Virus record (IMG/VR): IMGVR_UViG_3300046451_001765
Location: 1-34,892 of that record
DNA length: 34,892 nt
Reading direction: 5' to 3' (one strand)
Source of the DNA: a virus
Position numbers and translations under genes: made by a program
Notes under the pieces: model-generated
What the model saw: only the letters and a program-made list of their open reading frames with translations
Told to the model about the DNA's origin: nothing
The model's database searches: none
Shown: piece after piece, positions 13,138 through 20,853 of the stretch
Layout: each line of letters begins with the position of its first letter
Numbering within the stretch: position 1 is the first letter of the stretch

Positions 13138-13743
13138 ATGGCAGACACTCTCGTAAACATGTCCGATCAGTTCGGTGGCCTTCCAATGGACCAGCTTATC
13201 GGTGGCCCACTCAAGGCTGCTTGTAACGCGCAGACCCTGCTCGCCAAAGCATCGGCTGACTTCATTCAAGAAGTAGGTCTTGATACGGATGCTACCGGCA
13301 AGATAATGTCTGCCCGCACTGTGGACTTCAGCTTTAACAAGCCGGTCCAAGCTCCTGACGGCACGACTACGATGGAGAAGGTGGACTTGCAGGTTCCTCT
13401 GCTTGCCATCATCAACACTCCGAGCCTCTCGATCAAGGAAGCCGAGGTTCGGTTCACCATGGAAGTGAAGTCATCTACCTCCAGTAAGAAGACTTCCGAC
13501 ACCAAGGCTGACCTTACAGCGCACGCCAAGTACAATGCCGGGTTCTTCTCCTGCGATGTCACCATTCACGGCTCTGTGGCCAACCACAGTGAGAACAGCC
13601 GTAAGAGCGACAACAGTGCCAAGTACGACGTTAAGGTCATAGCTCGTGACGACGGACCCCCAGAAGGCCTCATGAAGGTTCTGGACATGCTCAACGATGC
13701 AATCGCGCCGACACAGGGCGTTCCAGCGGCTAAAAAGATATAA
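13138..13743 (+). CDS. DUF2589 family protein, second of a tandem pair
   Basis: A 201-residue protein close to the DUF2589 pattern: MDQLIGGPLKAACNAQTLLA (residues 18-37), ASADFIQEVG, the VDFSF strand, LQVPLLAIINTPSLSIKEAE and RFTMEVKSS. DUF2589 is found in bacteria and some phages and has no established role. The middle is Ser/Lys/Thr rich (SSTSSKKTSDTKADL) and likely flexible. A TAGGAG ribosome site precedes the ATG at 13138. It is the last gene of the + strand arm, facing the lysis genes. Confidence 0.75.
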   Translation: MADTLVNMSDQFGGLPMDQLIGGPLKAACNAQTLLAKASADFIQEVGLDTDATGKIMSARTVDFSFNKPVQAPDGTTTMEKVDLQVPLLAIINTPSLSIKEAEVRFTMEVKSSTSSKKTSDTKADLTAHAKYNAGFFSCDVTIHGSVANHSENSRKSDNSAKYDVKVIARDDGPPEGLMKVLDMLNDAIAPTQGVPAAKKI

Positions 13744-13754
13744 CGGCGGTTATT

Positions 13755-13767
13755 CCCACTGGGTGGG
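13755..13767. terminator. weak hairpin between the convergent arms
   Basis: CCCAC-TGG-GTGGG can form a 5-bp stem between the two converging operons. On the + strand a TCTTTT stretch follows only eight bases later, so it is a poor intrinsic terminator. Given for its position rather than its strength. Confidence 0.25.
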
Positions 13768-13769
13768 GC

Positions 13770-14063
13770 TCAAGTCTTTTCTAGAATACGATCGAGCTTA
13801 GACACAATGTCGTTGTGGATCTTGCTTCTGGTGATCAGAAAGTCTTTAGACTTACTGTCAGCGTCGTCTCTGTACTCGTCAATCACTCGGTCGTAGCGCT
13901 CACGCATCTTTTCAGTGCGCTCGTCGTAGTCTTTTCTAATCTTGTCGAGTTGCTCTTGAAAGGACCCAACGAGACCGTCCAAACGCTTTTGCATTGCGAC
14001 AAACTGATAGACAAGGAACGCAGCGAAGACCCCAAGGTGGCCGTCAGCCAACAGTGACTCCAT
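13770..14063 (-). CDS. BhlA/holin-like small membrane protein
   Basis: A 97-residue protein: an N-terminal membrane segment (HLGVFAAFLVYQFVAMQ, about residues 8-24) followed by a charged coiled coil to the C-terminus. This layout matches BhlA/UviB-type holin-like proteins of phages. It lies directly after the endolysin gene, as expected for a holin or spanin. The ATG at 14063 has a GGAGG ribosome site five bases upstream; a GTG at 14075 overlaps that site. A role in lysis is likely; holin versus spanin is open. Confidence 0.6.
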   Translation of the reverse strand: MESLLADGHLGVFAAFLVYQFVAMQKRLDGLVGSFQEQLDKIRKDYDERTEKMRERYDRVIDEYRDDADSKSKDFLITRSKIHNDIVSKLDRILEKT

Positions 14064-14074
14064 TACGGCCTCCA

Positions 14075-14647
14075 CTACTCAGGCTCGTCAATGAGTGTGT
14101 AGCTGAAGCTGTTGCCCCACTTGGACTTGGCCGCGTAGCAGATGCTCATGAACTCGTCGAAGTCCGCGCTGTGGCTGAACACCTGACAGCCTGCAGACCA
14201 GCGGCCTATCTGCGTTGAGGCTGACCCTGCCTTGTGGATGTTGATACCGAAGTACCCTTGTTCTTCTGTACCGACTTCAGAGTCAATGATGTCGTCTCTG
14301 TTGTCGTCCCTGTAGACTTTAACCGGGCCGTTTCTTTGACAGAGCGCGTCATACTTGCCCTGGTGCTTGTCGATCTTGTACACACCACGATATTGCCCCG
14401 GCACGAGAATGGCGGTGCCGCTCACGTTGGTCGGGTTCTCCAGCCAGTATTTGCCAGGCTCAGTGGTGCATTCCCACGTCCGGGTAACCCAGCCCTGCTC
14501 GTCTCTGAAGACAACACACATGCGGTCATCAAAGCTATTGGGCTTGTGGTTCTTGCTTCGGATTCCGATGATGTTCAGGTTGTACTGGCCTGACTCAAAT
14601 ACGGTGTGACCAAGGGATTCCACCTGGTCTAGTAGCGTCGGTCTCAT
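14075..14647 (-). CDS. putative endolysin, L,D-transpeptidase-like (YkuD-like)
   Basis: A 190-residue protein with a C-terminal motif of His138 in FGINIHKAG and, 16 residues on, Cys154 in RWSAGCQVF. This H-x(n)-S-x-G-C spacing is that of YkuD-type L,D-transpeptidases, whose cysteine attacks peptidoglycan peptide bonds. The N-terminal part (CVVFRDEQGWVTRTWECTTE; YKIDKHQGKYDALCQ) is also typical of phage proteins sharing this tail. With membrane/coiled-coil genes on both sides it is the best endolysin candidate in the window. It has no signal peptide, so it would need a holin. The fold assignment is by motif only. Confidence 0.6.
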   Translation of the reverse strand: MRPTLLDQVESLGHTVFESGQYNLNIIGIRSKNHKPNSFDDRMCVVFRDEQGWVTRTWECTTEPGKYWLENPTNVSGTAILVPGQYRGVYKIDKHQGKYDALCQRNGPVKVYRDDNRDDIIDSEVGTEEQGYFGINIHKAGSASTQIGRWSAGCQVFSHSADFDEFMSICYAAKSKWGNSFSYTLIDEPE

Positions 14648-14934
14648 CAGTCGCAGTCAGCGTTTGTTGCTTGGCAAATCTTAGCTTGTGAGATGGCCTG
14701 CTTTTGCTGTACTTCCAGCATCTTACCCATCATGACTTCCATCTTATCAAGACGAGTCTCTACGCCTTCAATCTTGATATCGACAACCTCTTGCTTACCT
14801 GACTTAGATTCAAGGGCAACGACCCGCTTGCTTAGGTCTTCAGTGTCCTGAGCCGAAGATTCGAGGGATGCGACAGAAATTCCTGCAGCGAATACAATAG
14901 TGATACCTGGGATAAGCCAGTCTTTGATGTTCAT
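14647..14934 (-). CDS. membrane-anchored coiled-coil protein, lysis cassette
   Basis: A 95-residue protein with one N-terminal membrane segment (WLIPGITIVFAAGISVA) and a coiled coil (about residues 30-80), ending in a short Cys-containing tail (KICQATNADCD). It may be an inner-membrane spanin subunit or a holin partner. The gene abuts the endolysin start by one base overlap and follows its upstream gene with an ATGA-type overlap. Confidence 0.6.
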   Translation of the reverse strand: MNIKDWLIPGITIVFAAGISVASLESSAQDTEDLSKRVVALESKSGKQEVVDIKIEGVETRLDKMEVMMGKMLEVQQKQAISQAKICQATNADCD

Positions 14935-15374
14935 CTTGCCGCTCCTGAACTGTAATAATAAGTAGACCCTAACCCGGCAGTGACAATGCCGACGACTACC
15001 ATGGTCTCTATTCTACCAAGCCAGCGTTGAGTTGACGGTTTTTCCAGCCAAGGAAGCGGCTTAGTTTCCTCGTCAAGTTTGGTTTTGTACCAGTCAATCT
15101 CCATTTGCAGCGTTGAAGTCTCTATCTTGTACTGAGACTTAACCGACACGCCCCACTGCTCCGTCTGCAACAAATCAGAGAACTGGGACAGCGGAACTGC
15201 AACGGCGGAGCATTTGGCTATTCCAGATGAATCTACGATTACTTGAGGTAGCGCCTTACCCTTGTTGATCGACAGCACCTTATAGCACTCACCGTCAACG
15301 GGGCTAGTTGTTGCTGGGCGGTCAATCGGGTCCGACGCAAAGGCCGTACCAAGGAAAAGGAGGATCATCGTCAT
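14931..15374 (-). CDS. secreted or membrane protein with signal peptide and C-terminal membrane segment
   Basis: A 147-residue protein. The N-terminus (MTMILLFLGTAFA) is a short hydrophobic signal-like segment, with AFA-SD as a likely signal peptidase I site. A periplasmic domain with two cysteines (ECYKV; AKCSA) follows, then a charged helix and a C-terminal membrane segment (MVVVGIVTAGLGSTYYY). It lies in the lysis region and could be a spanin-like or envelope protein. No family recognised. The start overlaps the upstream stop (ATGA). Confidence 0.55.
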   Translation of the reverse strand: MTMILLFLGTAFASDPIDRPATTSPVDGECYKVLSINKGKALPQVIVDSSGIAKCSAVAVPLSQFSDLLQTEQWGVSVKSQYKIETSTLQMEIDWYKTKLDEETKPLPWLEKPSTQRWLGRIETMVVVGIVTAGLGSTYYYSSGAAR

Positions 15375-15628
15375 CGTCGTTTTCGTGCATTACCAAGATC
15401 AGCAAGATCGTCAGCAGGAGAATCGCCATCAGTAGCAGTTTTGATTCGATCTAGTTCTTCTTTTAGGCTTTCTTGAACATCATCAAGTGCGACATCAGAA
15501 ACTGTATTTTCTGGAGGGGTCTCGATCTCTTTTTTTTCCTTAGACAGTTTCCGTTTTCCTAAAACGAGTGCAAGAATCCCAAAAACGATAGACATAATGA
15601 CGGCAATGGCTTTCTTTACTTTAGTCAC
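15371..15628 (-). CDS. small membrane protein with acidic coiled-coil tail
   Basis: An 85-residue protein with one N-terminal membrane segment (AIAVIMSIVFGILALVLG), a basic stretch just after it (KRKLSKEKKE, indicating a cytoplasmic C-terminus by the positive-inside rule), and a charged tail with helix potential ending NARKRR. It overlaps both neighbours by four bases. A possible holin or antiholin; not recognised. Confidence 0.55.
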   Translation of the reverse strand: MTKVKKAIAVIMSIVFGILALVLGKRKLSKEKKEIETPPENTVSDVALDDVQESLKEELDRIKTATDGDSPADDLADLGNARKRR

Positions 15629-16014
15629 GAGCAGATCAACTTCACAATTACATCTGAAGTTGGATCTGTTTCATTTCCAACTTCAGTTCCAGTCACGCAC
15701 CACATTGACAGGCCTGCAGTAAACGCAGCTCCACCTGGTATGGCATACGTGATCTTAGTGTACTCTGGCGCTTTGAACGAAAAGTGCGGAGTTCCTACAC
15801 CGTTTGCCGTAGTTGTGGCCGGGGTAGCAGCAGTATTATCTCTGATCTTCAAGTAAGAAGGTGTTGAGTTCGCTTCGTTGTTGATTTGAACCATGTAAAT
15901 GATGCCAGCTGCACCAGTCACGTTTGGAGTAGCACCATTCGCCCCAGTACAGTCACGCTCAAGTACGTACTTACCACCGAGCTCAGTGATTGAAGATGTT
16001 GACGTAGCGGCCAT
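15625..16014 (-). CDS. beta-rich paralogue B2 of a duplicated cassette
   Basis: A 129-residue protein, the second gene of the copy of the cassette in the structural arm. It has the plan described for the protein at 5119: IIYMVQINN strand, aromatic strand before AIPGGAAF turn, LSMWC strand, and the ending PTSDVIVKLICS. The ending LICS and the IPGGAAF turn also recall the A genes, so all four probably share one fold and ancestor. It is preceded by TGAGGTAACC, identical to that before the protein at 5119. Its location, next to fibre genes, supports a virion role. Confidence 0.65.
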   Translation of the reverse strand: MAATSTSSITELGGKYVLERDCTGANGATPNVTGAAGIIYMVQINNEANSTPSYLKIRDNTAATPATTTANGVGTPHFSFKAPEYTKITYAIPGGAAFTAGLSMWCVTGTEVGNETDPTSDVIVKLICS

Positions 16015-16024
16015 GGTTACCTCA
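16009..16024. repeat. 16-bp gene-junction repeat, copy 2
   Basis: Identical to 5485-5500 and in the same role: stop codon of gene A, ribosome site and start codon of gene B of the cassette, read on the - strand. The gap between the stop and the next ATG is seven bases in both loci. Confidence 0.8.
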
Positions 16025-16393
16025 AGTGCAAATGATTTTCACATCTACGGTAGCACCACTGGCTGCGGTGAGCGCAGTGTTGTCAAATGGGTTCTGGTTG
16101 ACCGTACAAGCAAAGCTAAGGTACGTGAACTCCAAACCGTCTGGAATGTTGTACACAGTAGTAGTGGCGGCGGCTACTCGAAGCACCATGTCGGCAATTG
16201 TAGTGCCCATAGTGACGGCTTCTGCATCAAAGAACTTGAAGTGTGCCGCTGCCGCCGTCGCATTCGTCAATGAGATTGAGTAAATCGACCCTGGATTTGA
16301 AGTAGCGTTGACGATGGCCGTGTTGTTGCACACAGTTTCACGGACCACCTTGTAGTCAAACGCATCTTCAAACTTGGTAGTCGATGTAGCCAT
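16022..16393 (-). CDS. beta-rich paralogue A2 of a duplicated cassette
   Basis: A 123-residue protein, the counterpart of that at 5498: DYKVVRET near residue 13, GSIYSISL, AVTMGTTIADMVL, NIPDGLEFTYLSF and a VKIICT C-terminus. Probably all-beta. Its ATG follows the stop of the upstream gene with no gap, and the ribosome site is weak (AAGCGAA). A minor virion protein is the simplest guess from its neighbours. Confidence 0.65.
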   Translation of the reverse strand: MATSTTKFEDAFDYKVVRETVCNNTAIVNATSNPGSIYSISLTNATAAAAHFKFFDAEAVTMGTTIADMVLRVAAATTTVYNIPDGLEFTYLSFACTVNQNPFDNTALTAASGATVDVKIICT

Positions 16394-16708
16394 CTATTCG
16401 CTTTCTGCCGCTAGCCTTTGTTTTTCAATATCTGCTTTGATCTCGGCGTCACGTTTATCTTGAGCCGCCTTGCGAGACTTGTCAGCCTGTTGAGCTTCTT
16501 TCGGGAAGGTTTCTTGAATCTTCATTGGGTCAGGAACTGGTGCTGGTGTTTGTTCCGGTTGACCGGTATCACCAGCCATGATGCTCATCATTGAGCCTTT
16601 AGAAACCAAAATGGCCTTCTGAGCTGCCGTCATGGTTATGCCCTTAGCCTTGAGTTTCTCTTCAATAATTGCGAGCTTCTCTTGTTGTTCGTCCGTCAAA
16701 CCTGCCAT
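16394..16708 (-). CDS. hypothetical charged helical protein
   Basis: A 104-residue protein, not recognised. An N-terminal helix (TDEQQEKLAIIEEKLKAKGI) is followed by a proline-rich linker (GQPEQTPAPVPDPMK) and a charged C-terminal helix (KSRKAAQDKRDAEIKADIEK). A clear AGGAA ribosome site precedes the ATG. It may be a virion accessory or chaperone protein. Confidence 0.6.
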   Translation of the reverse strand: MAGLTDEQQEKLAIIEEKLKAKGITMTAAQKAILVSKGSMMSIMAGDTGQPEQTPAPVPDPMKIQETFPKEAQQADKSRKAAQDKRDAEIKADIEKQRLAAESE

Positions 16709-16717
16709 GATAAATTC

Positions 16718-16909
16718 CTATTTCTTCGAGATTGCAGCCATTGCTTTCTCAGCACTGTCACCAGCGATGTAAGCAAGGCCAAGGTAAAGCCACTGAGCGG
16801 ACTCTAGGCGGCCTGCAACGAGCAGAGCAGTACCAAGAGCCAGAACAGCAAGACGACGCCAAGAGACGCGCTTCTGAGAGCAGAAAAGTGCAGTGAGTAA
16901 ATCTTTCAT
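16718..16909 (-). CDS. small membrane protein, possible holin
   Basis: A 63-residue protein: basic N-terminus (CSQKRVSWRR), a hydrophobic segment (LAVLALGTALLVAG) and a second weaker one (WLYLGLAYIAG) ending in a charged SAEKAMAAISKK. The size and two-helix hairpin suit a small holin, and it lies in the same operon as the lysis genes. An AAGGAAG ribosome site precedes the ATG. Confidence 0.6.
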   Translation of the reverse strand: MKDLLTALFCSQKRVSWRRLAVLALGTALLVAGRLESAQWLYLGLAYIAGDSAEKAMAAISKK

Positions 16910-16918
16910 GATTCTTCC

Positions 16919-18169
16919 TTATAGGGGTAGTAATACATCGGCCGCAATACCCTCGACCGTTCGCTGCTGACTAACAATTCCAGTCACGATTAGCGACCAT
17001 GATTCGCCGCCATCGAGAGACCTGCATATGTCACCACCGTCGGCGCCCGTGTTGTCGCCATCCGAACCAGCTAGCCATATGGTCCCATCGGTGGCGATTG
17101 TATTTAGGCTGCCCGCGTCGGGTAGGGTTTGGGTTGTGCCTTCGATGACTGGTGTAGCCTTACCGTTGACCGTGGCAGCCAGCGAACGCGCCGCATCAAC
17201 TGCCACCACTCGACCACCCGCTCCCGCCATTCGCCTTAGCGCGGTGCCCGTAAGTTTTGCCGCAGCCGCTGGGTTAGAATCACTTGGGTCATCCTGCATC
17301 TTCGTATTGCCCCAATCACCTGCGGCGTCCATGTTTGCTGCTGTGCTTCCGGCACAAACATACAGATAGGTCACACCACCCACATTCACTAGAACGCACC
17401 ATGTTCCGTTGGTGTACACAATATCGCGGATCACGTTAGTGCCCGCGCCTGTGGGCTGAATCAGGTATGAGAAACTGACACCTGAATCTGAGCTAAAATA
17501 CAGGTTTCCACGTTGAGCCAGCATCCAATTCCCTGTGCCGTCTCCAGCGAGCGCACGGATATGATAGTCAGCGTCCGAAGCGTTTCCTGCGATATTGGTT
17601 AGCCCAAATAGGTTAAGGTGCGTCCAGTTGGCGCCGCCATCCACAGATCGGTGTATCCAAGCAGCGTTCGTTGATGTCCGGCCACAAGCGATCCAACACC
17701 CGACTCGCGTGACAGAATTCCCCGAGGATGAGTCTGCACTGCCGTCACCACCTGTGTACTGGATTGTCTCTAACCTGTTGTTCCCGTAGTCTGTACTGAC
17801 ATTATGCGTGCTCCACGTTGACTCATCGGTAATATCGTTGTTACCGTCAAATTTAATCTCGTCGCCGTTGGTGTTGTTTACCGTCATCCACTTCGCGCCA
17901 CCGTTGCCATCAAGACCATAGGCTATGTCGTTCGTGTCAGAACTGTTGTTCTCAAGCTGGTACGCGTTTCCTTCCCACTCGAGCACATCTGCGATATTAG
18001 CGGTAGCGGCCCACGAGATCCACATATCTCTAGACGATATTGCCCACATGGTAGCGCCTGCGGCTGCAGGCACCCCGACACTGTTAATACTGGCAATGTT
18101 AGCCTTGGGTACGTTATTTACCTTAGCCAAATTACCGTGCGTGGCGTTGTCGCATTTAGCGTAGGCCAT
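16919..18169 (-). CDS. BNR/Asp-box beta-propeller virion protein
   Basis: A 416-residue protein with at least three Asp-box (S-x-D-x-G-x-x-W/F) repeats: RSVDGGANW near residue 173, SSDSGVSF near 226 and RSLDGGESW near 385. Such repeats fold into the beta-propeller of sialidase-like proteins; in phages they occur in tail spikes and fibre-linked receptor-binding proteins. It sits directly after the long fibre gene with a TGATG overlap and a GAGGT ribosome site, so it is probably a tail-tip or host-recognition protein. Sialidase catalytic residues are not apparent. Confidence 0.7.
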   Translation of the reverse strand: MAYAKCDNATHGNLAKVNNVPKANIASINSVGVPAAAGATMWAISSRDMWISWAATANIADVLEWEGNAYQLENNSSDTNDIAYGLDGNGGAKWMTVNNTNGDEIKFDGNNDITDESTWSTHNVSTDYGNNRLETIQYTGGDGSADSSSGNSVTRVGCWIACGRTSTNAAWIHRSVDGGANWTHLNLFGLTNIAGNASDADYHIRALAGDGTGNWMLAQRGNLYFSSDSGVSFSYLIQPTGAGTNVIRDIVYTNGTWCVLVNVGGVTYLYVCAGSTAANMDAAGDWGNTKMQDDPSDSNPAAAAKLTGTALRRMAGAGGRVVAVDAARSLAATVNGKATPVIEGTTQTLPDAGSLNTIATDGTIWLAGSDGDNTGADGGDICRSLDGGESWSLIVTGIVSQQRTVEGIAADVLLPL

Positions 18170-20835
18170 CAGGCGACCTCAACCAGTGTCAGTGACGGGT
18201 TGAAGTAAACAACATCGGCACTAATGGCGACCCCTAAAGCCTGAACGAATGCACCGCTAGTTGTGGGCGCCGTCTGTGTCATGGCTCCCGCAGTTTCAGA
18301 TGCGTACATGATTCCGCCGATCGTCCAGGTCCAGGTATCATCACGGATGAACCCTTGAAGCATGATTGGCCCCGTCGCAGTATCCGAAATCGCGACCGGA
18401 GCGATACCGATCACAGGCATGGTGGCGATAGCATTCGAATCTGTAATGACCACTTCGCCTGTGGTGGTGTGGGCGCATACAGTCTGGAACGCTGCGATTG
18501 CTCCACCGGCCAGCATTAGAGCAATGATGCCCGACGAGGCGTGGTCGTTTGTCGGTAGTAATGGGGCTATAATCTCAAGCGAGGACGCTTCTTCAAGGGC
18601 CACACCACTCGTGACCGATAGTAGGCCAGCAACCGTGGTCACCGATGCGGCACCGTTAGCGATGAACACATCAATCTCGTCTTCGGCATTACCATCTTGC
18701 AGGGTAAGCCCCGGCTGAAGCTCGCCATCGTGAGACGCCACGCTAATGCTGATGCTGCCGCCTTCCGATCCGGCAGTCATGTCGGAAATAGTGCTTTCGA
18801 TGGTCGCGTAGGTCTGAACAACCGGGTCGGGGCTGGTATCATCCTCACTTACAAACTTGATCGTGCCGACAACATCGTTGTCCGCAACGCTCGCGCCGTC
18901 CTTGACAAATTGAAGCGTTCCGCCGAGCGCGTCGGGGTTTGTACATTCGAGCGACATCAATGGTCTGGCCGAGGTTCCACTGAACATCTGCATGATTGGG
19001 CTGTTAACAATGATTTTGGTCGAGGCATTAAGGTCGATAGTGGGGGCAACCGCGTCCAAAATTGCGCCCGCGTTGACCACCAGAGTACCGCCGGCGTCAG
19101 CCGAAATGTTCTCACCGCCATTTGCGTCGTTAAAGGAAAGCTTAGTGTCGCCGGCAAGAATCATCTCATCTGCAGACACATCAACCGTAACCGAGTGGTT
19201 GGCTGTGGTGACAACAAGGTCCGCCGTAAACGTTTTCTCGCCCGATAGCGTCTGATTAGTCGTCAAGTGTGCCGTATCAGCGTCGAGGTAGGCAGAGGCG
19301 ATCGCGGTTCCTTGCCACGTTCCGGCGGCGACCGTGCCGACCGTCGTGATGCTGGAGCTACCGGCCAGGGCAGACTTGGTGTCCGCGTATGCCTTGATTG
19401 ACTGCTGAGTGGCAAGTGCGGTGGCACTATCGCTCCCCATTGCATCCTCGTCGAGGATATTCGTGACGGTGGCACCGCCGGTTCCCTTGAACGAGTTCAG
19501 GGTCTTGGTGCCGGTAAACGTTTGGGTACCGGACAGATGAGCAGTGTCCGCGTCAAGGTAGGCGCTCGCGACGGCGGTTCCTTGCCAGGTGCCTGTGCCG
19601 ATGGTTCCGACGGTCGTAAGGTTCGAGAGAGTATCAATCGCAGCTTCGATTGTTGCTTCGGTTGTAGCATCCAGCGCATCGATGTTCGATAGCGTCATTG
19701 TGCCGCTACTGTCGGACAGGATTGCTGTGCTGCCTACCTTGTAGGCCTTACTCGCTGCGATACTCATATCGCTTGTAGCAGTGATCGCTCCGGTCACATC
19801 GAGAGGCTTGTTCATTACAAACTTAGTGCCGGTGTGGGCGTAAGTAATCGTAGCGTCTGCACCATCAATAGAGATTCCAGCGCCGTTAGCAGCATTGGAA
19901 TCCGCAGCGCCGGAAGCGACTTCAATAAGTAGGTCGTCTACGGTAAGCGTCGTGGAGTTGATCGTGGTCGTTGTACCATTAACAGTCAAGTCGCCAGTCA
20001 CAGTCAGGTTGTCGTTGACTGTAGTCTCTGACGTTGTGTGGCCAATGCTTACTGCAGTACCGCTGGTTGTTCCAAGCGTGATGCTGGCCACACCAGAGCC
20101 GCTGTTTACTGCATCAATGGTCAACGCCTTGGCGCTGCTGCTGTTTGCAGTCATGGTCAGGTTGGTTGAGTCGGTTCCATCAAGAGATAGAGTAGTTCCG
20201 TCAACTGTTACAACTGCACCATTGATATCTACCGCGCCAGATGTAGTCAGTTCGAGGGTGCCTGACCCAGCATTGATGTCCATGCCAACGGAGTCGATGC
20301 TCGCAACGCCTGTTACATCGACATCGAGGATACCCGCATCGATCTGCACTTCAGATGCAGCGTTTGCGTTTGCGTCAATGTGAAACGCAACACCCGCCGT
20401 GTGGGCCGATGTCAGGGTGATGTGACCATCAACAGATGTAGTCGTGATGGAAATCTCATCAGCGGCACCAACGGTGATGTTGTCGGCTGAATCGATGTCG
20501 ATACTGCCAGCGGTTGTGTCGATGTTAATCGCATCGGCACCCGTACCAGTTGAGCTGATCACAACACTGGAGTCTGTGGCACCAGTAACTGCGATTGTAA
20601 GATCCTCGCCCGCTCCATCGGAAGCAACGGTGAAGTTTGCGGCAACACCTACGGAGTCGATTGAAACACCTGCACCATCAACACTGAAAGTACCGTCCAC
20701 ATCAAGCGTGTGGGTTGGTGTCGCAGTACCAATACCTACACGGTCATTGGTCTCATCGACGACGATTGTAGTGCCATCTACCTCGAGGTCAGTAAGAACA
20801 AGACTACCGCCTCCACGATTGTAAAAGTCACCCAT
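18169..20835 (-). CDS. long repetitive tail fibre protein
   Basis: An 888-residue, Ser/Thr/Asp/Ala-rich, beta-helix-like protein typical of phage fibres. It starts with a short N-terminal region and the fibre phrase VGIGTATPTHTLDVDGT (33-49). The middle is a long run of short strand repeats (TTAGSIDIDSADNITVG and many like it). Two copies of a GTWQGTA...ASAYLDADTAHL module are at about 405-433 and 495-523. The C-terminal 200 residues are less repetitive and likely form the receptor-facing end. No cleavable chaperone domain is recognised. It may trimerise. A GGAG ribosome site precedes the ATG. Confidence 0.8.
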   Translation of the reverse strand: MGDFYNRGGGSLVLTDLEVDGTTIVVDETNDRVGIGTATPTHTLDVDGTFSVDGAGVSIDSVGVAANFTVASDGAGEDLTIAVTGATDSSVVISSTGTGADAINIDTTAGSIDIDSADNITVGAADEISITTTSVDGHITLTSAHTAGVAFHIDANANAASEVQIDAGILDVDVTGVASIDSVGMDINAGSGTLELTTSGAVDINGAVVTVDGTTLSLDGTDSTNLTMTANSSSAKALTIDAVNSGSGVASITLGTTSGTAVSIGHTTSETTVNDNLTVTGDLTVNGTTTTINSTTLTVDDLLIEVASGAADSNAANGAGISIDGADATITYAHTGTKFVMNKPLDVTGAITATSDMSIAASKAYKVGSTAILSDSSGTMTLSNIDALDATTEATIEAAIDTLSNLTTVGTIGTGTWQGTAVASAYLDADTAHLSGTQTFTGTKTLNSFKGTGGATVTNILDEDAMGSDSATALATQQSIKAYADTKSALAGSSSITTVGTVAAGTWQGTAIASAYLDADTAHLTTNQTLSGEKTFTADLVVTTANHSVTVDVSADEMILAGDTKLSFNDANGGENISADAGGTLVVNAGAILDAVAPTIDLNASTKIIVNSPIMQMFSGTSARPLMSLECTNPDALGGTLQFVKDGASVADNDVVGTIKFVSEDDTSPDPVVQTYATIESTISDMTAGSEGGSISISVASHDGELQPGLTLQDGNAEDEIDVFIANGAASVTTVAGLLSVTSGVALEEASSLEIIAPLLPTNDHASSGIIALMLAGGAIAAFQTVCAHTTTGEVVITDSNAIATMPVIGIAPVAISDTATGPIMLQGFIRDDTWTWTIGGIMYASETAGAMTQTAPTTSGAFVQALGVAISADVVYFNPSLTLVEVA
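19267..19350. repeat. 84-bp imperfect repeat in fibre gene, copy 1
   Basis: This encodes the distal copy of the GTWQGTA / ASAYLDADTAHL module. It matches the copy at 19537-19620 in frame and length, with scattered, largely silent differences, so it is an older in-frame duplication. Confidence 0.75.
19537..19620. repeat. 84-bp imperfect repeat in fibre gene, copy 2
   Basis: Exactly 270 bp from the other copy. Both are followed in the protein by a similar (S/T)xxQTxxGxKT stretch, so the repeat unit may be longer than the conserved core. Confidence 0.75.
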
Positions 20836-20853
20836 GTTATCTCCAGAAATTGT

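Noticed and set aside
5485-16024. Diversity-generating retroelement linking the two beta-rich loci
   Set aside because: No reverse transcriptase gene is present and the sequence match is limited to the 16-bp gene junction, not an adenine-mutated repeat.
18697-20824. Several open frames of 120-180 codons antisense to the fibre gene
   Set aside because: They mirror the repetitive composition of the fibre gene and show no start signals; the - strand protein has clear fibre phrases.
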